Assembly: GCA_016860845.1 (NCBI GenBank)
Contig: BOKF01000028.1
Span: 1-64,000, forward strand
Direction: 5' to 3'
DNA: 64,000 bases
DNA from: Chloroflexota bacterium
GTDB taxonomy: Bacteria; Chloroflexota; Anaerolineae; 4572-78; J111
The position numbers were made by a program, and so were the translations under genes. A model generated the notes under the pieces. The model did not search any database. It was given only the letters and a program-made list of their open reading frames with translations, and was not told where the DNA came from. Within the stretch, counting starts at the first letter, position 1, and each line of letters opens with the position of its first letter. Positions 47,308-56,187 of the stretch are shown here, one piece after another.

Positions 47308-48102
47308 ATGAACAAAATTTTGATCCAGCCGATGCATCTCCCCGAGGCCTTGCAAATCAGCCAGATTCGGGTTGAAAACAGCTACACCAAAACTTTCGTG
47401 TTGGATGGGGCGGTGCAGGCTGTCCCCGGCCAGTTTGTGATGGTCTGGCTGCCCGGCCTGGAGGATAAACCTTTCAGCCTGGCCGGGGCCGACCCGATCA
47501 CCCTGACCGTCGCCGCGGTCGGGCCGTTCAGCCGGGCACTGCACCAATTAAAGGTAGGGGATTGGCTGTGGGTGCGGGGACCACTGGGCCGGGGCTATGA
47601 TTTGCCTCCGGCGGCTCCTAACGAGCCGGTTTTGCTCATCGGCGGCGGCTACGGAGTGGCGCCGCTGCTCTTTTTGGCTCGACAAGCCCTGGCCGGCGGC
47701 TACCACGTTTTGGCGATTATCGGCGCGCGCAGCAGGTCTGATTTAATCTTGATCAAAGAGTTTGAAGCGGTGGGCGTCTCTCTCTGGCTGACAACAGAGG
47801 ATGGTTCGCTGGGCCAAAAAGGCCGGGTGACGGATGCTGTTTCACTGGCCCTTGCTGAAACTCCGGGTAAACCCAAAACCGTCTGCGCCTGTGGCCCGCC
47901 GGGGATGCTGCTGGCAGTGGCCGCTCGCTGCGCCACCGAAAATATTCCGGTGCAGTTGGGCTGGGAGGCTCACATGCGCTGCGGCATCGGCCTGTGCGGC
48001 AGTTGTGAAGTTGGCCCAGGCTGGCTGACCTGCCTCGACGGGCCGGTCTTTCCATTCGACCCGCTCAAAACCTCGCCATTCGCTGTGACCGCCGACCATT
48101 GA
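47308..48102 (+). CDS. pyrK: Dihydroorotate dehydrogenase electron-transfer subunit
   Basis: 264 aa. Ferredoxin reductase-type FAD domain (QFVMVWLPGLEDKPFSLAGA), NAD-binding domain (LIGGGYGVAPLLFLAR) and a C-terminal 2Fe-2S site with Cys in MRCGIGLCGSC plus a later Cys in WLTCLDGP, as in PyrK. It transfers electrons from PyrD FMNH2 to NAD. No strong Shine-Dalgarno site is visible. The last codons and the stop lie in a heptad repeat (48086-48113). Confidence 0.92.
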   Translation: MNKILIQPMHLPEALQISQIRVENSYTKTFVLDGAVQAVPGQFVMVWLPGLEDKPFSLAGADPITLTVAAVGPFSRALHQLKVGDWLWVRGPLGRGYDLPPAAPNEPVLLIGGGYGVAPLLFLARQALAGGYHVLAIIGARSRSDLILIKEFEAVGVSLWLTTEDGSLGQKGRVTDAVSLALAETPGKPKTVCACGPPGMLLAVAARCATENIPVQLGWEAHMRCGIGLCGSCEVGPGWLTCLDGPVFPFDPLKTSPFAVTADH

Positions 48103-48113
48103 CCGCTGACAAC
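48086..48113. repeat. Heptad array (TGACCGC type) at the pyrK stop
   Basis: TGACCGC, CGACCAT, TGACCGC, TGACAAC in phase. The heptamer is that of the arrays flanking the gene at 62889-63479. The pyrK stop codon lies in it. Confidence 0.7.
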
Positions 48114-48124
48114 AGTAAAACTAA

Positions 48125-49420
48125 CTACATCTGCCCAGTGAAGGCCCGCGCCAAAATCGCCTGGCGCAGTTGCTCCGCCCGGGCCAGGGTGGTCTGAATA
48201 ACCGCTTCGAGCCGTCCGGCAGCCGCAAAGCGGCGGTCCACCTCGGCGACGATGCGGGCTTGTTCGGCCAGCGGGGGGACGGGCACGGCTTCGCGGATGA
48301 GCGCCGCGATACGAACGTTGCCCTGGCCGACATTGCCGGTCTCATACTGGAAGAAACGGTCCTGGAAATGGTCGCCTTGCAGCGCAAGCAGAAAAAAGCG
48401 GGGATTGAGCTGTGACTGAAAGCGCAGCCGGGCCACCCGCTGGTTCAAGAGCAGCCCCACTTCATCTCCAACCATGGCCACAAAGCCGTAATCGCGTTTG
48501 CGCCGGCTGCCGGTCAAAGTGATCAGAATATCGCCCGGTTTCAGCAGGTACTTCTCCTTTATCCTATCTTCAATTTCAGCGACAAAGATCGGCTTCTCGG
48601 CCAAATTTAATTTACCCCGTTCCACATTCCCAATTCTGACAATCTGAAAACCGGCGGTGCTGTAAGCCGCGCTCTTAAAAGCATAGCCGGCCAGAACGTC
48701 GGCGATGGCGGCCAGGCTGGCCCAATACCACCCTTCCGGCAAGGGGGGTAAATCAGGGTGGGAGTTGGGCAGGTCAGCCGCAGGCTCATCGGCCGGGTCT
48801 GGCGGAACGAGGCGGCCGGTGACAGCCGCTTGAAGGACGGCTGCCTTGTAGCGTGACAGTTTGGCCTGGATTCGCCGCAGAGCTACGGTTCCGGCCTCGA
48901 GTCGAGCGAAACGGCGTTCGATGGCGGTGGCGATGCACTGTTGTTCGGCCAGGGATGGGACGGGAATGGGCAACTGCTCCAGGTCAGTATAGCGCAGGTT
49001 GTTGATATTGATCCCGGATGACTTGGCCTGAATGAGCTGGCGGCAGCGCTTGGACCGGAAAAAGTAGCCTACGAATTTCGGTTCAACCCCCGGCTTGCAG
49101 CGGGCCACGGCGCAGAAAGCGCCGCAAGCCCCCGGCCAGGAGAGGGCCAGTTGTGCGGCTTTGCCGACCAGTTCCTTGCTGCCGCTAGACATGCCAATGA
49201 TGATATCCCCAGGCTGTAAGTGCTGTTCCGCTTTGACATACTTCTGCGGAACGTAGACTAAATCCGTCTCCAGGACCAACCCTTCGTCCCGGATGTTGGT
49301 TGCCCGCAGAATCGGCAGGTAGCCAGCTCTGGGCGTCGAACTCGCCTCAATTTTGGGGTAACACACGCCCCGGATCAGTTGAGCCAGCTCCCCCAGGGGT
49401 AATTCGACCCATCCGGTCAT
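48125..49420 (-). CDS. hsdS: Type I restriction-modification specificity subunit (HsdS), orphan
   Basis: 431 aa. Two target-recognition domains (about 5-155 and 215-375), each followed by a conserved helix (LPIPVPSLAEQQCIATAIER and AVPVPPLAEQARIVAEVDR), give the circular pseudo-symmetry of HsdS. The subunit decides the bipartite DNA target of the methylase and nuclease. No hsdM or hsdR lies in the window, so it may be an orphan that diversifies specificity of a distant system, or a remnant. It is convergent with pyrK, 22 nt away. Confidence 0.9.
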   Translation of the reverse strand: MTGWVELPLGELAQLIRGVCYPKIEASSTPRAGYLPILRATNIRDEGLVLETDLVYVPQKYVKAEQHLQPGDIIIGMSSGSKELVGKAAQLALSWPGACGAFCAVARCKPGVEPKFVGYFFRSKRCRQLIQAKSSGININNLRYTDLEQLPIPVPSLAEQQCIATAIERRFARLEAGTVALRRIQAKLSRYKAAVLQAAVTGRLVPPDPADEPAADLPNSHPDLPPLPEGWYWASLAAIADVLAGYAFKSAAYSTAGFQIVRIGNVERGKLNLAEKPIFVAEIEDRIKEKYLLKPGDILITLTGSRRKRDYGFVAMVGDEVGLLLNQRVARLRFQSQLNPRFFLLALQGDHFQDRFFQYETGNVGQGNVRIAALIREAVPVPPLAEQARIVAEVDRRFAAAGRLEAVIQTTLARAEQLRQAILARAFTGQM

Positions 49421-49463
49421 TTTGAGTTCCCAGGAACCTGAGTTCGATGTTTTGCCTAAAATG

Positions 49464-49533
49464 GACAGGATTTACAGGATTAACAAGATTCTTGACCAAT
49501 TTTTATCCTGTAAATCTTGCCGTAGGTCCTGTC
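49464..49533. repeat. GGATTTACA-type 9-nt hairpin repeat
   Basis: GACAGGATTTACAGGAT (49464-49480) pairs roughly with ATCCTGTAAATCTTG ... TCCTGTC (49505-49533). The spacing of units is 9 nt rather than 7, so it is a different repeat class. Confidence 0.65.
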
Positions 49534-49646
49534 GAGAAAATAAATACTACCAGATTAATGCTAGATTAATGTGGAACTTTTATAGTGAGGCCACTCAGTA
49601 CCAAAGTCCAATTAGGCAACTCCAAGAAAATAATTATCCAAAGTCC

Positions 49647-49716
49647 GTGATACGTAATGCGTGATGCGTGATGGTATCCAGGCAAGATTTCTTACGCATC
49701 ACGTATCACGCATCAA
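49647..49716. repeat. Ten-unit heptad array (GTGATGC type)
   Basis: GTGATAC, GTAATGC, GTGATGC, GTGATGG, TATCCAG, GCAAGAT, TTCTTAC, GCATCAC, GTATCAC, GCATCAA, all in phase and forming a hairpin. Related to the array at 56180. Confidence 0.88.
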
Positions 49717-49792
49717 GCCGGTGAGAACAATTGGATGATTTAAATCTTGGAACTGCCTTAAAGTCGGCTTGTAGCAGAAATGGAGGTTTTAA

Positions 49793-50092
49793 ATGCCAAA
49801 AAAGCTCATCCTGATTCCTTTAATTGCCTCGGTCGCCCTGGTGGCCCTGGTAGCCGTTTCCTTAGCTGTTTTTGCTTTCGCAGTTGACCCGGCAACGGCT
49901 CAAAGTGAGGAGGCCGTGACCATTGAGGCGGCGCCGGTTCACGTCCAACCGGCAGTCATTGAGTCGCAGGTAAGGTACGAAGGCTATTCGGGCGGCTGCT
50001 CTCACTCAACCAAGATGATGATGACCGACAAAAGCGACCAAAAAACTCTTGAAACCCCCAGTGACCAACTGCTAACCCAGGCCATACGCTAA
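49793..50092 (+). CDS. Small exported protein
   Basis: 99 aa. A signal peptide covers residues about 1-36 (LILIPLIASVALVALVAVSL ... ATAQ). The mature part is short, polar and Val/Glu/Ser-rich, with one Cys in YSGGCSHSTK. GGAGG lies 7 nt before the ATG. A bidirectional terminator follows at 50117. Function unknown. Confidence 0.7.
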   Translation: MPKKLILIPLIASVALVALVAVSLAVFAFAVDPATAQSEEAVTIEAAPVHVQPAVIESQVRYEGYSGGCSHSTKMMMTDKSDQKTLETPSDQLLTQAIR

Positions 50093-50116
50093 GTTAAGCC
50101 TTTAAGTTTGTTGTTA

Positions 50117-50150
50117 AAACCCCGTTTGAGCCTGAACGGGGTTTTTTGTT
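50117..50150. terminator. Bidirectional terminator
   Basis: AAACCCCGTT (50117-50126) pairs with AACGGGGTTT (50135-50144) across an 8-nt loop and is followed by a T-run; on the other strand it is also followed by T residues. It separates the exported protein gene and the 53-residue gene. Confidence 0.88.
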
Positions 50151-50207
50151 TTTCTACGACTCTGCAACTTGCTACCTTGTTCACCCTCACGGGGTGTCTT
50201 TGCGGCG

Positions 50208-50369
50208 TCAGCAGCCCGGCTCGCCATGATTACCGCAGCAGGTTGAGCCGGTGCGGAGTTTGCGCCAGTTGTTACGCACAAAAAGATAAAGTTTTCGGCC
50301 CAGAGGCATCGGCTGGAGCAAATTCTCCAGGGTTTCGCTGGGCGTGCCGTGACGATGTTCAGCGCACAT
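50208..50369 (-). CDS. 53-residue Cys/His-rich small protein
   Basis: Too short for usual gene calling, but GGAG lies 6 nt before the ATG at 50369 and the protein looks non-random: MCAEHRHGTPSETLENLLQP at the start, LGRKLYLFVRNNWRKLR in the middle and TGSTCCGNHGEPGC at the end. The C-terminal CC and the final C, with His, could bind zinc, iron or haem. Length 53 aa, codon use as neighbours. I do not recognise the family. It lies between a terminator and the DHH gene. Confidence 0.65.
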   Translation of the reverse strand: MCAEHRHGTPSETLENLLQPMPLGRKLYLFVRNNWRKLRTGSTCCGNHGEPGC

Positions 50370-50390
50370 GTGACTCTCCTTCGTAAATAC

Positions 50391-50440
50391 CCCCTCCCCT
50401 AGCCCCTCCCCCGAATCGGGGGAGGGGTTGGGGTGGGGGT
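50391..50440. repeat. C-rich/G-rich hairpin array
   Basis: CCCCTCCCCTAGCCCCTCC followed by CCCGAATCGGGGGAGGGG and TTGGGGTGGGGGT. Heptad spacing is approximate. It lies between the small Cys-rich gene and the DHH gene and can form a very stable stem. Confidence 0.65.
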
Positions 50441-50456
50441 CATTTTCATTATCCGG

Positions 50457-51485
50457 TTAAATAAGCGGCTTCCCCACTGTTCCCGGCGGGATTTCCAGAA
50501 ATTGCAGGGCCTGTTGGCGCAGGGAAAGGACCAGTTCTTCCAAATCCTGGCCAAGGAGGGGGATGTAACCGCCGGCCATATTGGTATGTCCCCCGGCCGA
50601 ACCTTTACTCCCGACAATTTCCCGGACCAGTTGGCCGGCGCCGCGCTGTTTGCGTGTGCGAACCGCCAAAATCAGGTTGCCTTTGTGGACCCCCATACAA
50701 ACCACCCAGCGCGCCCCTTTCAGGCGCAATAACAGATCGGCCAGCTCGGCCGCCAGGTCTGGATAGGCCATCGGCCCCACGTACGAAATGACCACGCCGT
50801 CATAAACTCGGGCCGCCCGCAGAGCGGCATCAAAGCTTTTGAAATAGTCGGCCGGGAGCTGCGCCCGTTCAATCTGCACCAGCGCCTCGACGTCAACGCG
50901 AGTTTGCAGGTAGAAATAGGCTGACACATCCAGCGGGCTGATCCCTCGACCCAGTCCCATTGTATCGGTTTTAATGCCGTAGAACAGGGCCGTGGCCAGG
51001 GCCAGGGATGGCTCGAGCCCAGCGGTTTGCAGGTACTCGGTCAGCATGCTTGAAGTAGAGCCTACCTCGGAACGAACATCCACAAAGGCGGCGGCAAAAG
51101 GTGTTTCTCGCCGGGGGTGATGGTCAATGACGACCGCCGCCGTCGCTGCGGCAGGCAAAGCATTGTTGCCGGTGCCGGGTTGGGTGTCTACCAGGGCAAC
51201 CGGTACGGAGGGGGTCAAATCCAGGTCGGTCAGCAGGCGCAGGGGGTTGCCGAGGTAGCGGACCAGCGCCTTGTTTTCAGCCCGGCCAATGATGCCTTTG
51301 TAAGCAATCTGGCTTTCTACTTTTAAGCATTCGGCCAGCAGATACTGCAAAGCCGCAGCGCTGGCAATAGCGTCGGGGTCAGGATCGTTGTGGGGCAAAA
51401 TTAAAACAAAACTCGCCTGTCCGACAGCTTTGAGCAGCCCTTCGAGACGTTCTGAGGGAGTTGAAATACGCTTCCGGCTGGCCAA
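50457..51485 (-). CDS. DHH-family phosphoesterase (NrnA-like)
   Basis: 342 aa, TTG start with GAGG 7 nt upstream. Motifs: PHNDPDPDAIASA (motif I), Asp in ALVDTQPG, DHHP (motif III, VVIDHHPRR), and the DHHA1 motif GGHTNMAGGYIP near the C-terminus. Bacterial NrnA degrades short RNA (nanoRNA) and pAp; either activity fits. The stop lies near a C-rich repeat. It heads no clear operon. Confidence 0.88.
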   Translation of the reverse strand: MASRKRISTPSERLEGLLKAVGQASFVLILPHNDPDPDAIASAAALQYLLAECLKVESQIAYKGIIGRAENKALVRYLGNPLRLLTDLDLTPSVPVALVDTQPGTGNNALPAAATAAVVIDHHPRRETPFAAAFVDVRSEVGSTSSMLTEYLQTAGLEPSLALATALFYGIKTDTMGLGRGISPLDVSAYFYLQTRVDVEALVQIERAQLPADYFKSFDAALRAARVYDGVVISYVGPMAYPDLAAELADLLLRLKGARWVVCMGVHKGNLILAVRTRKQRGAGQLVREIVGSKGSAGGHTNMAGGYIPLLGQDLEELVLSLRQQALQFLEIPPGTVGKPLI

Positions 51486-51534
51486 CTCATCACCTCAATA
51501 AGATCGAGACGGGACTGACGTGGTGGGTGGAAAA

Positions 51535-51606
51535 GCCCTCCTTAAATCCCTCCCAAAGGGAGGGACTTAAGCTGATTCTCCCCCTATAGGGGGGAGTTAG
51601 AGGGGA
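51535..51606. repeat. Double hairpin of GGGAGG type
   Basis: CCCTCCTTAAATCCCTCCC pairs with GGGAGGGACTTAAG, and CTCCCCCTATAGGGGGGAG forms a second stem. Located between DHH and DUF427 genes; a recurring intergenic repeat form. Confidence 0.65.
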
Positions 51607-51635
51607 TCCTTCAACTGCGTAACTCCTGCGAGCCA

Positions 51636-52127
51636 TTACCAACTTTGTGTACCAGGCTCACCCTTAAATGGCCCAACAATATCGCTGGTGATCCACCCCC
51701 CGTAGAAGCCCCCGGCTTGCGACCGGACTCGCTCCCCTTCCACAAAACAGGCATCCATCAGGTGCGGATAGAAGGCCACATAGCCACGGATCGACTCAAA
51801 GCCGGGCGTTGGCTGGGGATAGAACCAGGCCGCCTGGGTCGCTTGCTTGTCCCCGACGGCAATAGTGTAGTAACCCGCCTGGCCCTTCCACTCGCACCAG
51901 GAAGAACGCGAGGTTGGCAGGAGGTACTCCATCTTTATGTCTTCAGGGGGGATATAATAAACCGGCGGATGGCTTGTCTCCAGAACCCGCTTGGCCCGGC
52001 GTGTCTCGGCAATAGTGACGCCGTTGAAAACTACTTGAATGTGCTTGGTCGTGTCTTCCAGGCGCGGAGGGCGGGGATAATCCCAAACCGACTCCTGACC
52101 GGGGCCGGGGGCAATGCGGCGCGGCAT
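51636..52127 (-). CDS. DUF427 domain protein
   Basis: 163 aa. The fold is recognised from WDYPRPPRLEDTTKHIQVVF, the conserved LETSHPPVYYIPPEDI and CEWKGQAGYYTIAVGD, and HLMDACFVEGERV. GGAG lies 9 nt before the ATG. DUF427 proteins are small cytosolic proteins of unknown function widespread in bacteria and fungi. It has its own promoter region shared divergently with the MBL gene. Confidence 0.88.
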   Translation of the reverse strand: MPRRIAPGPGQESVWDYPRPPRLEDTTKHIQVVFNGVTIAETRRAKRVLETSHPPVYYIPPEDIKMEYLLPTSRSSWCEWKGQAGYYTIAVGDKQATQAAWFYPQPTPGFESIRGYVAFYPHLMDACFVEGERVRSQAGGFYGGWITSDIVGPFKGEPGTQSW

Positions 52128-52432
52128 AGGTCTAATCTCCTTTTACCAGCCTGAGTGGGCTAATTTTACTCTTGTCAGGGCTTTTGTTTTGTGCGATACT
52201 GGAATGGGAGCCGGCCCGATCACGGCTCAACTCTTTTGCCGATAACCTTACACATTTCCGCAAGAATGTCAAAATGCTTGGTGAGGAGGTTTTATATTGG
52301 TCTAGTACTCTTTCCTACCCCTGGTTAGAAAATTTGCAAGTTTTTTGCAACAGCTATGCGCTATAATGATGGTAGAAATCTGGAACTTGTCAAGGACTAC
52401 CGCTTAGTTTATCTTCATATCGGAGTTAAGCC
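52128..52432 (+). promoter_or_regulatory. Divergent promoter region DUF427/MBL
   Basis: About 300 nt without a gene. TATAAT at 52362-52367 is a candidate -10 for the MBL-kinase-regulator unit; the -35 is unclear (TTGCAA at 52334 or 52345 is off-distance). The 64-codon plus-strand frame at 52172 lacks support. Confidence 0.4.
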
Positions 52433-53386
52433 ATGTACGTGAAATTTTGGGGCACGCGCGGTTCAATAGCCACTTCACTTCCCGCCGAAGCGATTAAACA
52501 AAAAATCTTCCAGGCGCTTGAAGGCGCAGCCGGTTTAAATCTGGCGGATGAGGCCGTTCTAAAGCGTTATATGGAACGACTGCCTTTTACTATTTGGGGC
52601 ACCGCCGGCGGCAATACGCCCTGCCTGGAAATTCGCTCAGGCAACCAGCTCTTAATCCTTGATGCCGGTTCCGGCTTGAGGCTACTGGGCTTAGAGTTGA
52701 TGCAAAATGGCTTTGCCAAAGGCCACCAGCGCGCCGATATCTTGATTAGCCATACCCACTGGGATCATATTAACGGCTTCCCCTTCTTTCGGCCGGCTTT
52801 CATTCCCCACAATCATTTCACCTTTCACAGCCCTTTTCCCGACCTGGCCGAGCGCCTGGCCCAGCAGCAGCAGCCTAATTTCTTCCCGGTTCCGCTCAAC
52901 TATATGAGCGCCGCCCTTGAGTTCAACACCCTGGCTGAAAGTCAGTGGTATCAGTTGGGCAACTTCAAAATCTACCCCATGCGGTTGGTCCATCCCGGCG
53001 AAACCTACGGTTATCGCATCGAAGCCGCCGGCTCCAGTCTGGTCTGGGCAACCGACTCAGAATACAAGCAGGCGGACCGGGCCAGCACCGAAAATTACAT
53101 AAATTTTTTCCAGAATGCCGATTTACTGGTTTTTGATGCTCAATATACTCTGAGCGAGGTTTTGGATAAGCCGGACTGGGGTCACAGCAGCGCCATCATG
53201 GGGGCCGAATTTGCCTCTCGCGCCGGAGTGAAAAAATTGGCCCTGGCTCATCACGATCCGACCAGTTCCGATGAAAAAATTTGGTCCGACCGGGAGCAGG
53301 CCGAAGCCTATCTGCAGCGCCGCCAGAAGAACCAGCCCGCTTGCGAAGTGCTGGTAGCTTATGACGGCCTGACTTTGGAGCTATAA
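52433..53386 (+). CDS. Metallo-beta-lactamase-fold phosphodiesterase-like hydrolase
   Basis: 317 aa. GTRGSIATSL at the N-terminus, the zinc motif SHTHWDHINGFPFF, Asp in WATDSEYKQ and His in LAHHDPTSSDEK match the PhnP/class II cAMP phosphodiesterase-like group of the MBL fold. A 45-residue insert (KQKIFQALEGAAG...) precedes the GGNTPCLEIR strand. A cyclic-nucleotide phosphodiesterase or similar role is possible. It lies 9 nt upstream of a GAF histidine kinase, suggesting that its product or substrate is part of the same signalling path. Confidence 0.85.
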   Translation: MYVKFWGTRGSIATSLPAEAIKQKIFQALEGAAGLNLADEAVLKRYMERLPFTIWGTAGGNTPCLEIRSGNQLLILDAGSGLRLLGLELMQNGFAKGHQRADILISHTHWDHINGFPFFRPAFIPHNHFTFHSPFPDLAERLAQQQQPNFFPVPLNYMSAALEFNTLAESQWYQLGNFKIYPMRLVHPGETYGYRIEAAGSSLVWATDSEYKQADRASTENYINFFQNADLLVFDAQYTLSEVLDKPDWGHSSAIMGAEFASRAGVKKLALAHHDPTSSDEKIWSDREQAEAYLQRRQKNQPACEVLVAYDGLTLEL

Positions 53387-53394
53387 ATAATTTT

Positions 53395-56187
53395 ATGATG
53401 AAACCCGAAACGCTTACCCCACCCAAACAGAACATGACCCTGGAACGCCTGAAAAGTTTGTATGAACTCATCGGGCGGATGAACTCCGTTTACGACTTAA
53501 CCGAACTTCTCGAATTTGTCGTCGAGCGGGCGCTGAGTTTGACCGGCGGCCGGCGCGGATTGCTGCTGTTAAGCGACGACTACGAGCGCAAACTGCAAGA
53601 GATTGCCGTAGCCAAGGGTGAGGAGCTGGGCAAACAGGACCTGGAACAGGCGCTCACTTTTGTCAGCACGACCGTGATCAAAGACGTGCTGGATTGGGGC
53701 GAACCCCGGCTGATTGCCGATTTGCAGACCGATCAGCGCTATGAAGGAGCAGCCAGCGAAGCGACGCTTACCTTTAAAAAAGTACGCTCAGTCCTGGCCG
53801 TGCCGCTCAAGGTTGAAGCGCAACTGGTCGGCCTGATCTACATTGACCACTTCCGGCAGGGTATTTTTGGGCAGGGTGATTTGGAATTTCTGAGCGCCTT
53901 TGCCAGCCAGGCAGCCCTGGCCATCCACCGGGCGCAGCAGCACCAGCGCCAGGTGAATGAGCTAACCCTGCTGAACGAGTTGAGCCGAAGTGTAGTCCAA
54001 GTGCTTGACCTGGAAGAAGTGCTGACCCGAATTGTCAACGAGGCGATCCGCATGTTGAATGTTGAAACCGGCTCAGTGCTGCTTCTGGACGAAGCCACTT
54101 CAGAATTGTTTTTTGCCACTTCTGTTTCTGCCGGGCGGCGGCTGGAGATTTCCACCAGGCTGCGGCAAGACCAGGGCGTTGCCGGCTGGGTGGTCACTCA
54201 TCAAGAGCCGGCCTGCATCGGCGATGTGACACAAGACCCGCGCTGGTTTGGCGAAGTGGAAACGAGTTTTGCCACGCGCTCCCTCTTATGTGTGCCCTTG
54301 CAGATAGATGGGCGGGTGTTGGGGGTTTTGCAGGCGCTCAACAAAAAAAGCCCCGATGGTTTTGACCGGGGCGATATTGCCCGCCTGTCGGCTTTTGCCG
54401 CCTCGGCCACCATTGCTATCGAAAACGCGCGCCTCTTTCAAGAGGTCCGCCAGGCGCGCCACTTGCGCGCTTTGAATGAGCTGGCCCTATCGTTGAGCAG
54501 CACCCTGGATTTGGACACGATCCTGAACCTCGGCCTGGAAAAATCGTTGCTGATGCTGGGGGCCGAAGCGGGCATGATTAGTCTGCGCCTGGAGCAACAG
54601 GCAAGTGCCAGCTTTATCCATATCAGCCAGGGTTTGTCCGAGCAGCCTGCCCTGCCCCAATTGGAGCAGCAGATATTAGACAAACTTTCGGCTCTGATTC
54701 TGCAAGGGGGGATGGATAAAGTGCTGCTGCTCGATAAGAGTCATCCGCAAAACTTTGCCGGCGACGTTGATCTGGCGGCGGCCAGCATTAAGGCTCTGGC
54801 CTTTGCGCCCATCACTATCGGCCACAAAGTGAACGGCGCTTTGACGATGATGAGAACCACTTCAGCCTCCTTTAGCGAGGAGGAGGTAAATTTACTGGTC
54901 AGTATTACCCACATCATGGGCCTGGCAAGTCAAAATGCCATCCATTATAACCAGATGGGCACCCAGGCCATGCATCTGACCTATCTCAACGAGGTGGGCA
55001 GCGCTTTGACCCGCAGCCTCGACCTGGCCCACGTGCTCGAGGTGATCATTGCCGGGGTCAATACGCTGCTGAAAACCGAACGCACTTCGGTTTTCCTGAT
55101 AGATACCAAAACCAACGAATTAGTGCTGCGTTACAGCACCGACGGCGAAGCCAACATTCGCCTGCCCGCCCCCTGGCAGGGGATTGCCGGCTGGGTCGCT
55201 ACCCATGACCAGCCGGCGCTGGTTAACGATACTATGACCGACCCGCGCCATCTCCGCCAGCTCGCTATCGAAATCGGCTACGAAGCCCACTCCATTCTGT
55301 GCGTTCCCCTTAAAGTCGAAGGCCAGGTCATCGGCGTGCTCGAGGTTCTGAACAAAACCGGCGGGCAGCAATTCAATTATTACCACCAGGTGCTGCTGAC
55401 CGAACTGACCAAGTGGGCCGCTATTGCCCTGCACAACGCCCGCCTCTTTGACGAGCGCGGGCAAGCCTACCAGCGCCTGGCGGCTGAGCAGCAGCGCCGG
55501 GTAACTGCCGAAACCCGCGGAGCCATGGCCGCGATCATTCTGGATATGGCCCATACCATGAACAATGTCATCGGGGCTATCCGGGTCTGGGCCACCCGCC
55601 TGGAGAAGGCAGCGCAGACAAATCCCCAGGTTACCCTGGCTAAGTTTAATAACGAACTGCGCCGGATGCGGGAAAATACCGAGGAGGCGATCAGGCTGAT
55701 CAGCACCATGACCGACCCCCTGGAGGAAGCTGTTCTGGCCCCGACGGATGTGCATGACTGCCTGGCCAGAGCCATTCAAAGCTGCTGGTGGCCGGAGAAT
55801 GTCTACCTTGAGCGAGACTATGGGCGTGATGTACCTCTGGTGCGGGCCAATGCCAAGCGCCTGGAAGCCGTCTTTCACAACTTGCTGTCCAACGCTATCC
55901 AGATCTTAAGCCGGCCCGGCGGCACGATTCGCTTGACGACTCGCCAGGCCAGCCCCGGCCAGGTAGAAATCGTCGTCGCCGACAACGGCCCCGGCATCCC
56001 GCCCGAATTGCAGGATCGGGTTTTCAATCCAGGGGTTTCAGGTAAAGAAGGCGGATTGGGCCTGGGGCTGTGGCTCGTCGAGACCTTTGTTCATCAATTT
56101 GATGGGCAGATTGACTTGACGACTTCGCCAGAAAAGGGAACGGCTTTTACCATTACTTTGCAGATCAATGAACCGATTGATGCGTGA
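53395..56187 (+). CDS. Cytosolic histidine kinase with four GAF domains
   Basis: 930 aa, no membrane helices. Four GAF domains run approximately 20-175, 190-345, 360-515 and 530-690; GAF signatures include SVLAVPLKVEAQLVGLIYID, SLLCVPLQIDGRVLGVLQAL and SILCVPLKVEGQVIGVLEVL. The H-box is His720 in DMAHTMNNVIGAIR, and the ATPase has HNLLSNAIQIL (N-box), DNGPGIPPELQDRVFNPGVS (G1/F) and GGLGLGLWLVETF (G2). It likely senses cytosolic ligands or redox state. The last codons and the stop fall in a heptad array (56180-56235). It is followed by a two-receiver regulator. Confidence 0.92.
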   Translation: MMKPETLTPPKQNMTLERLKSLYELIGRMNSVYDLTELLEFVVERALSLTGGRRGLLLLSDDYERKLQEIAVAKGEELGKQDLEQALTFVSTTVIKDVLDWGEPRLIADLQTDQRYEGAASEATLTFKKVRSVLAVPLKVEAQLVGLIYIDHFRQGIFGQGDLEFLSAFASQAALAIHRAQQHQRQVNELTLLNELSRSVVQVLDLEEVLTRIVNEAIRMLNVETGSVLLLDEATSELFFATSVSAGRRLEISTRLRQDQGVAGWVVTHQEPACIGDVTQDPRWFGEVETSFATRSLLCVPLQIDGRVLGVLQALNKKSPDGFDRGDIARLSAFAASATIAIENARLFQEVRQARHLRALNELALSLSSTLDLDTILNLGLEKSLLMLGAEAGMISLRLEQQASASFIHISQGLSEQPALPQLEQQILDKLSALILQGGMDKVLLLDKSHPQNFAGDVDLAAASIKALAFAPITIGHKVNGALTMMRTTSASFSEEEVNLLVSITHIMGLASQNAIHYNQMGTQAMHLTYLNEVGSALTRSLDLAHVLEVIIAGVNTLLKTERTSVFLIDTKTNELVLRYSTDGEANIRLPAPWQGIAGWVATHDQPALVNDTMTDPRHLRQLAIEIGYEAHSILCVPLKVEGQVIGVLEVLNKTGGQQFNYYHQVLLTELTKWAAIALHNARLFDERGQAYQRLAAEQQRRVTAETRGAMAAIILDMAHTMNNVIGAIRVWATRLEKAAQTNPQVTLAKFNNELRRMRENTEEAIRLISTMTDPLEEAVLAPTDVHDCLARAIQSCWWPENVYLERDYGRDVPLVRANAKRLEAVFHNLLSNAIQILSRPGGTIRLTTRQASPGQVEIVVADNGPGIPPELQDRVFNPGVSGKEGGLGLGLWLVETFVHQFDGQIDLTTSPEKGTAFTITLQINEPIDA

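Larger units (their letters stand above)
49421..49792. other. Repeat-rich intergenic region
   Basis: Between hsdS and the small exported protein. Contains two hairpin repeats (49464-49533 and 49647-49716) and no gene. A promoter for the 49793 gene should be near 49740-49770, but no clear pair of boxes is visible. Confidence 0.6.

Noticed and set aside
55120..55878. 252-codon open frame antisense to the GAF kinase
   Set aside because: Shadow of the kinase; low-complexity composition and no start signals.
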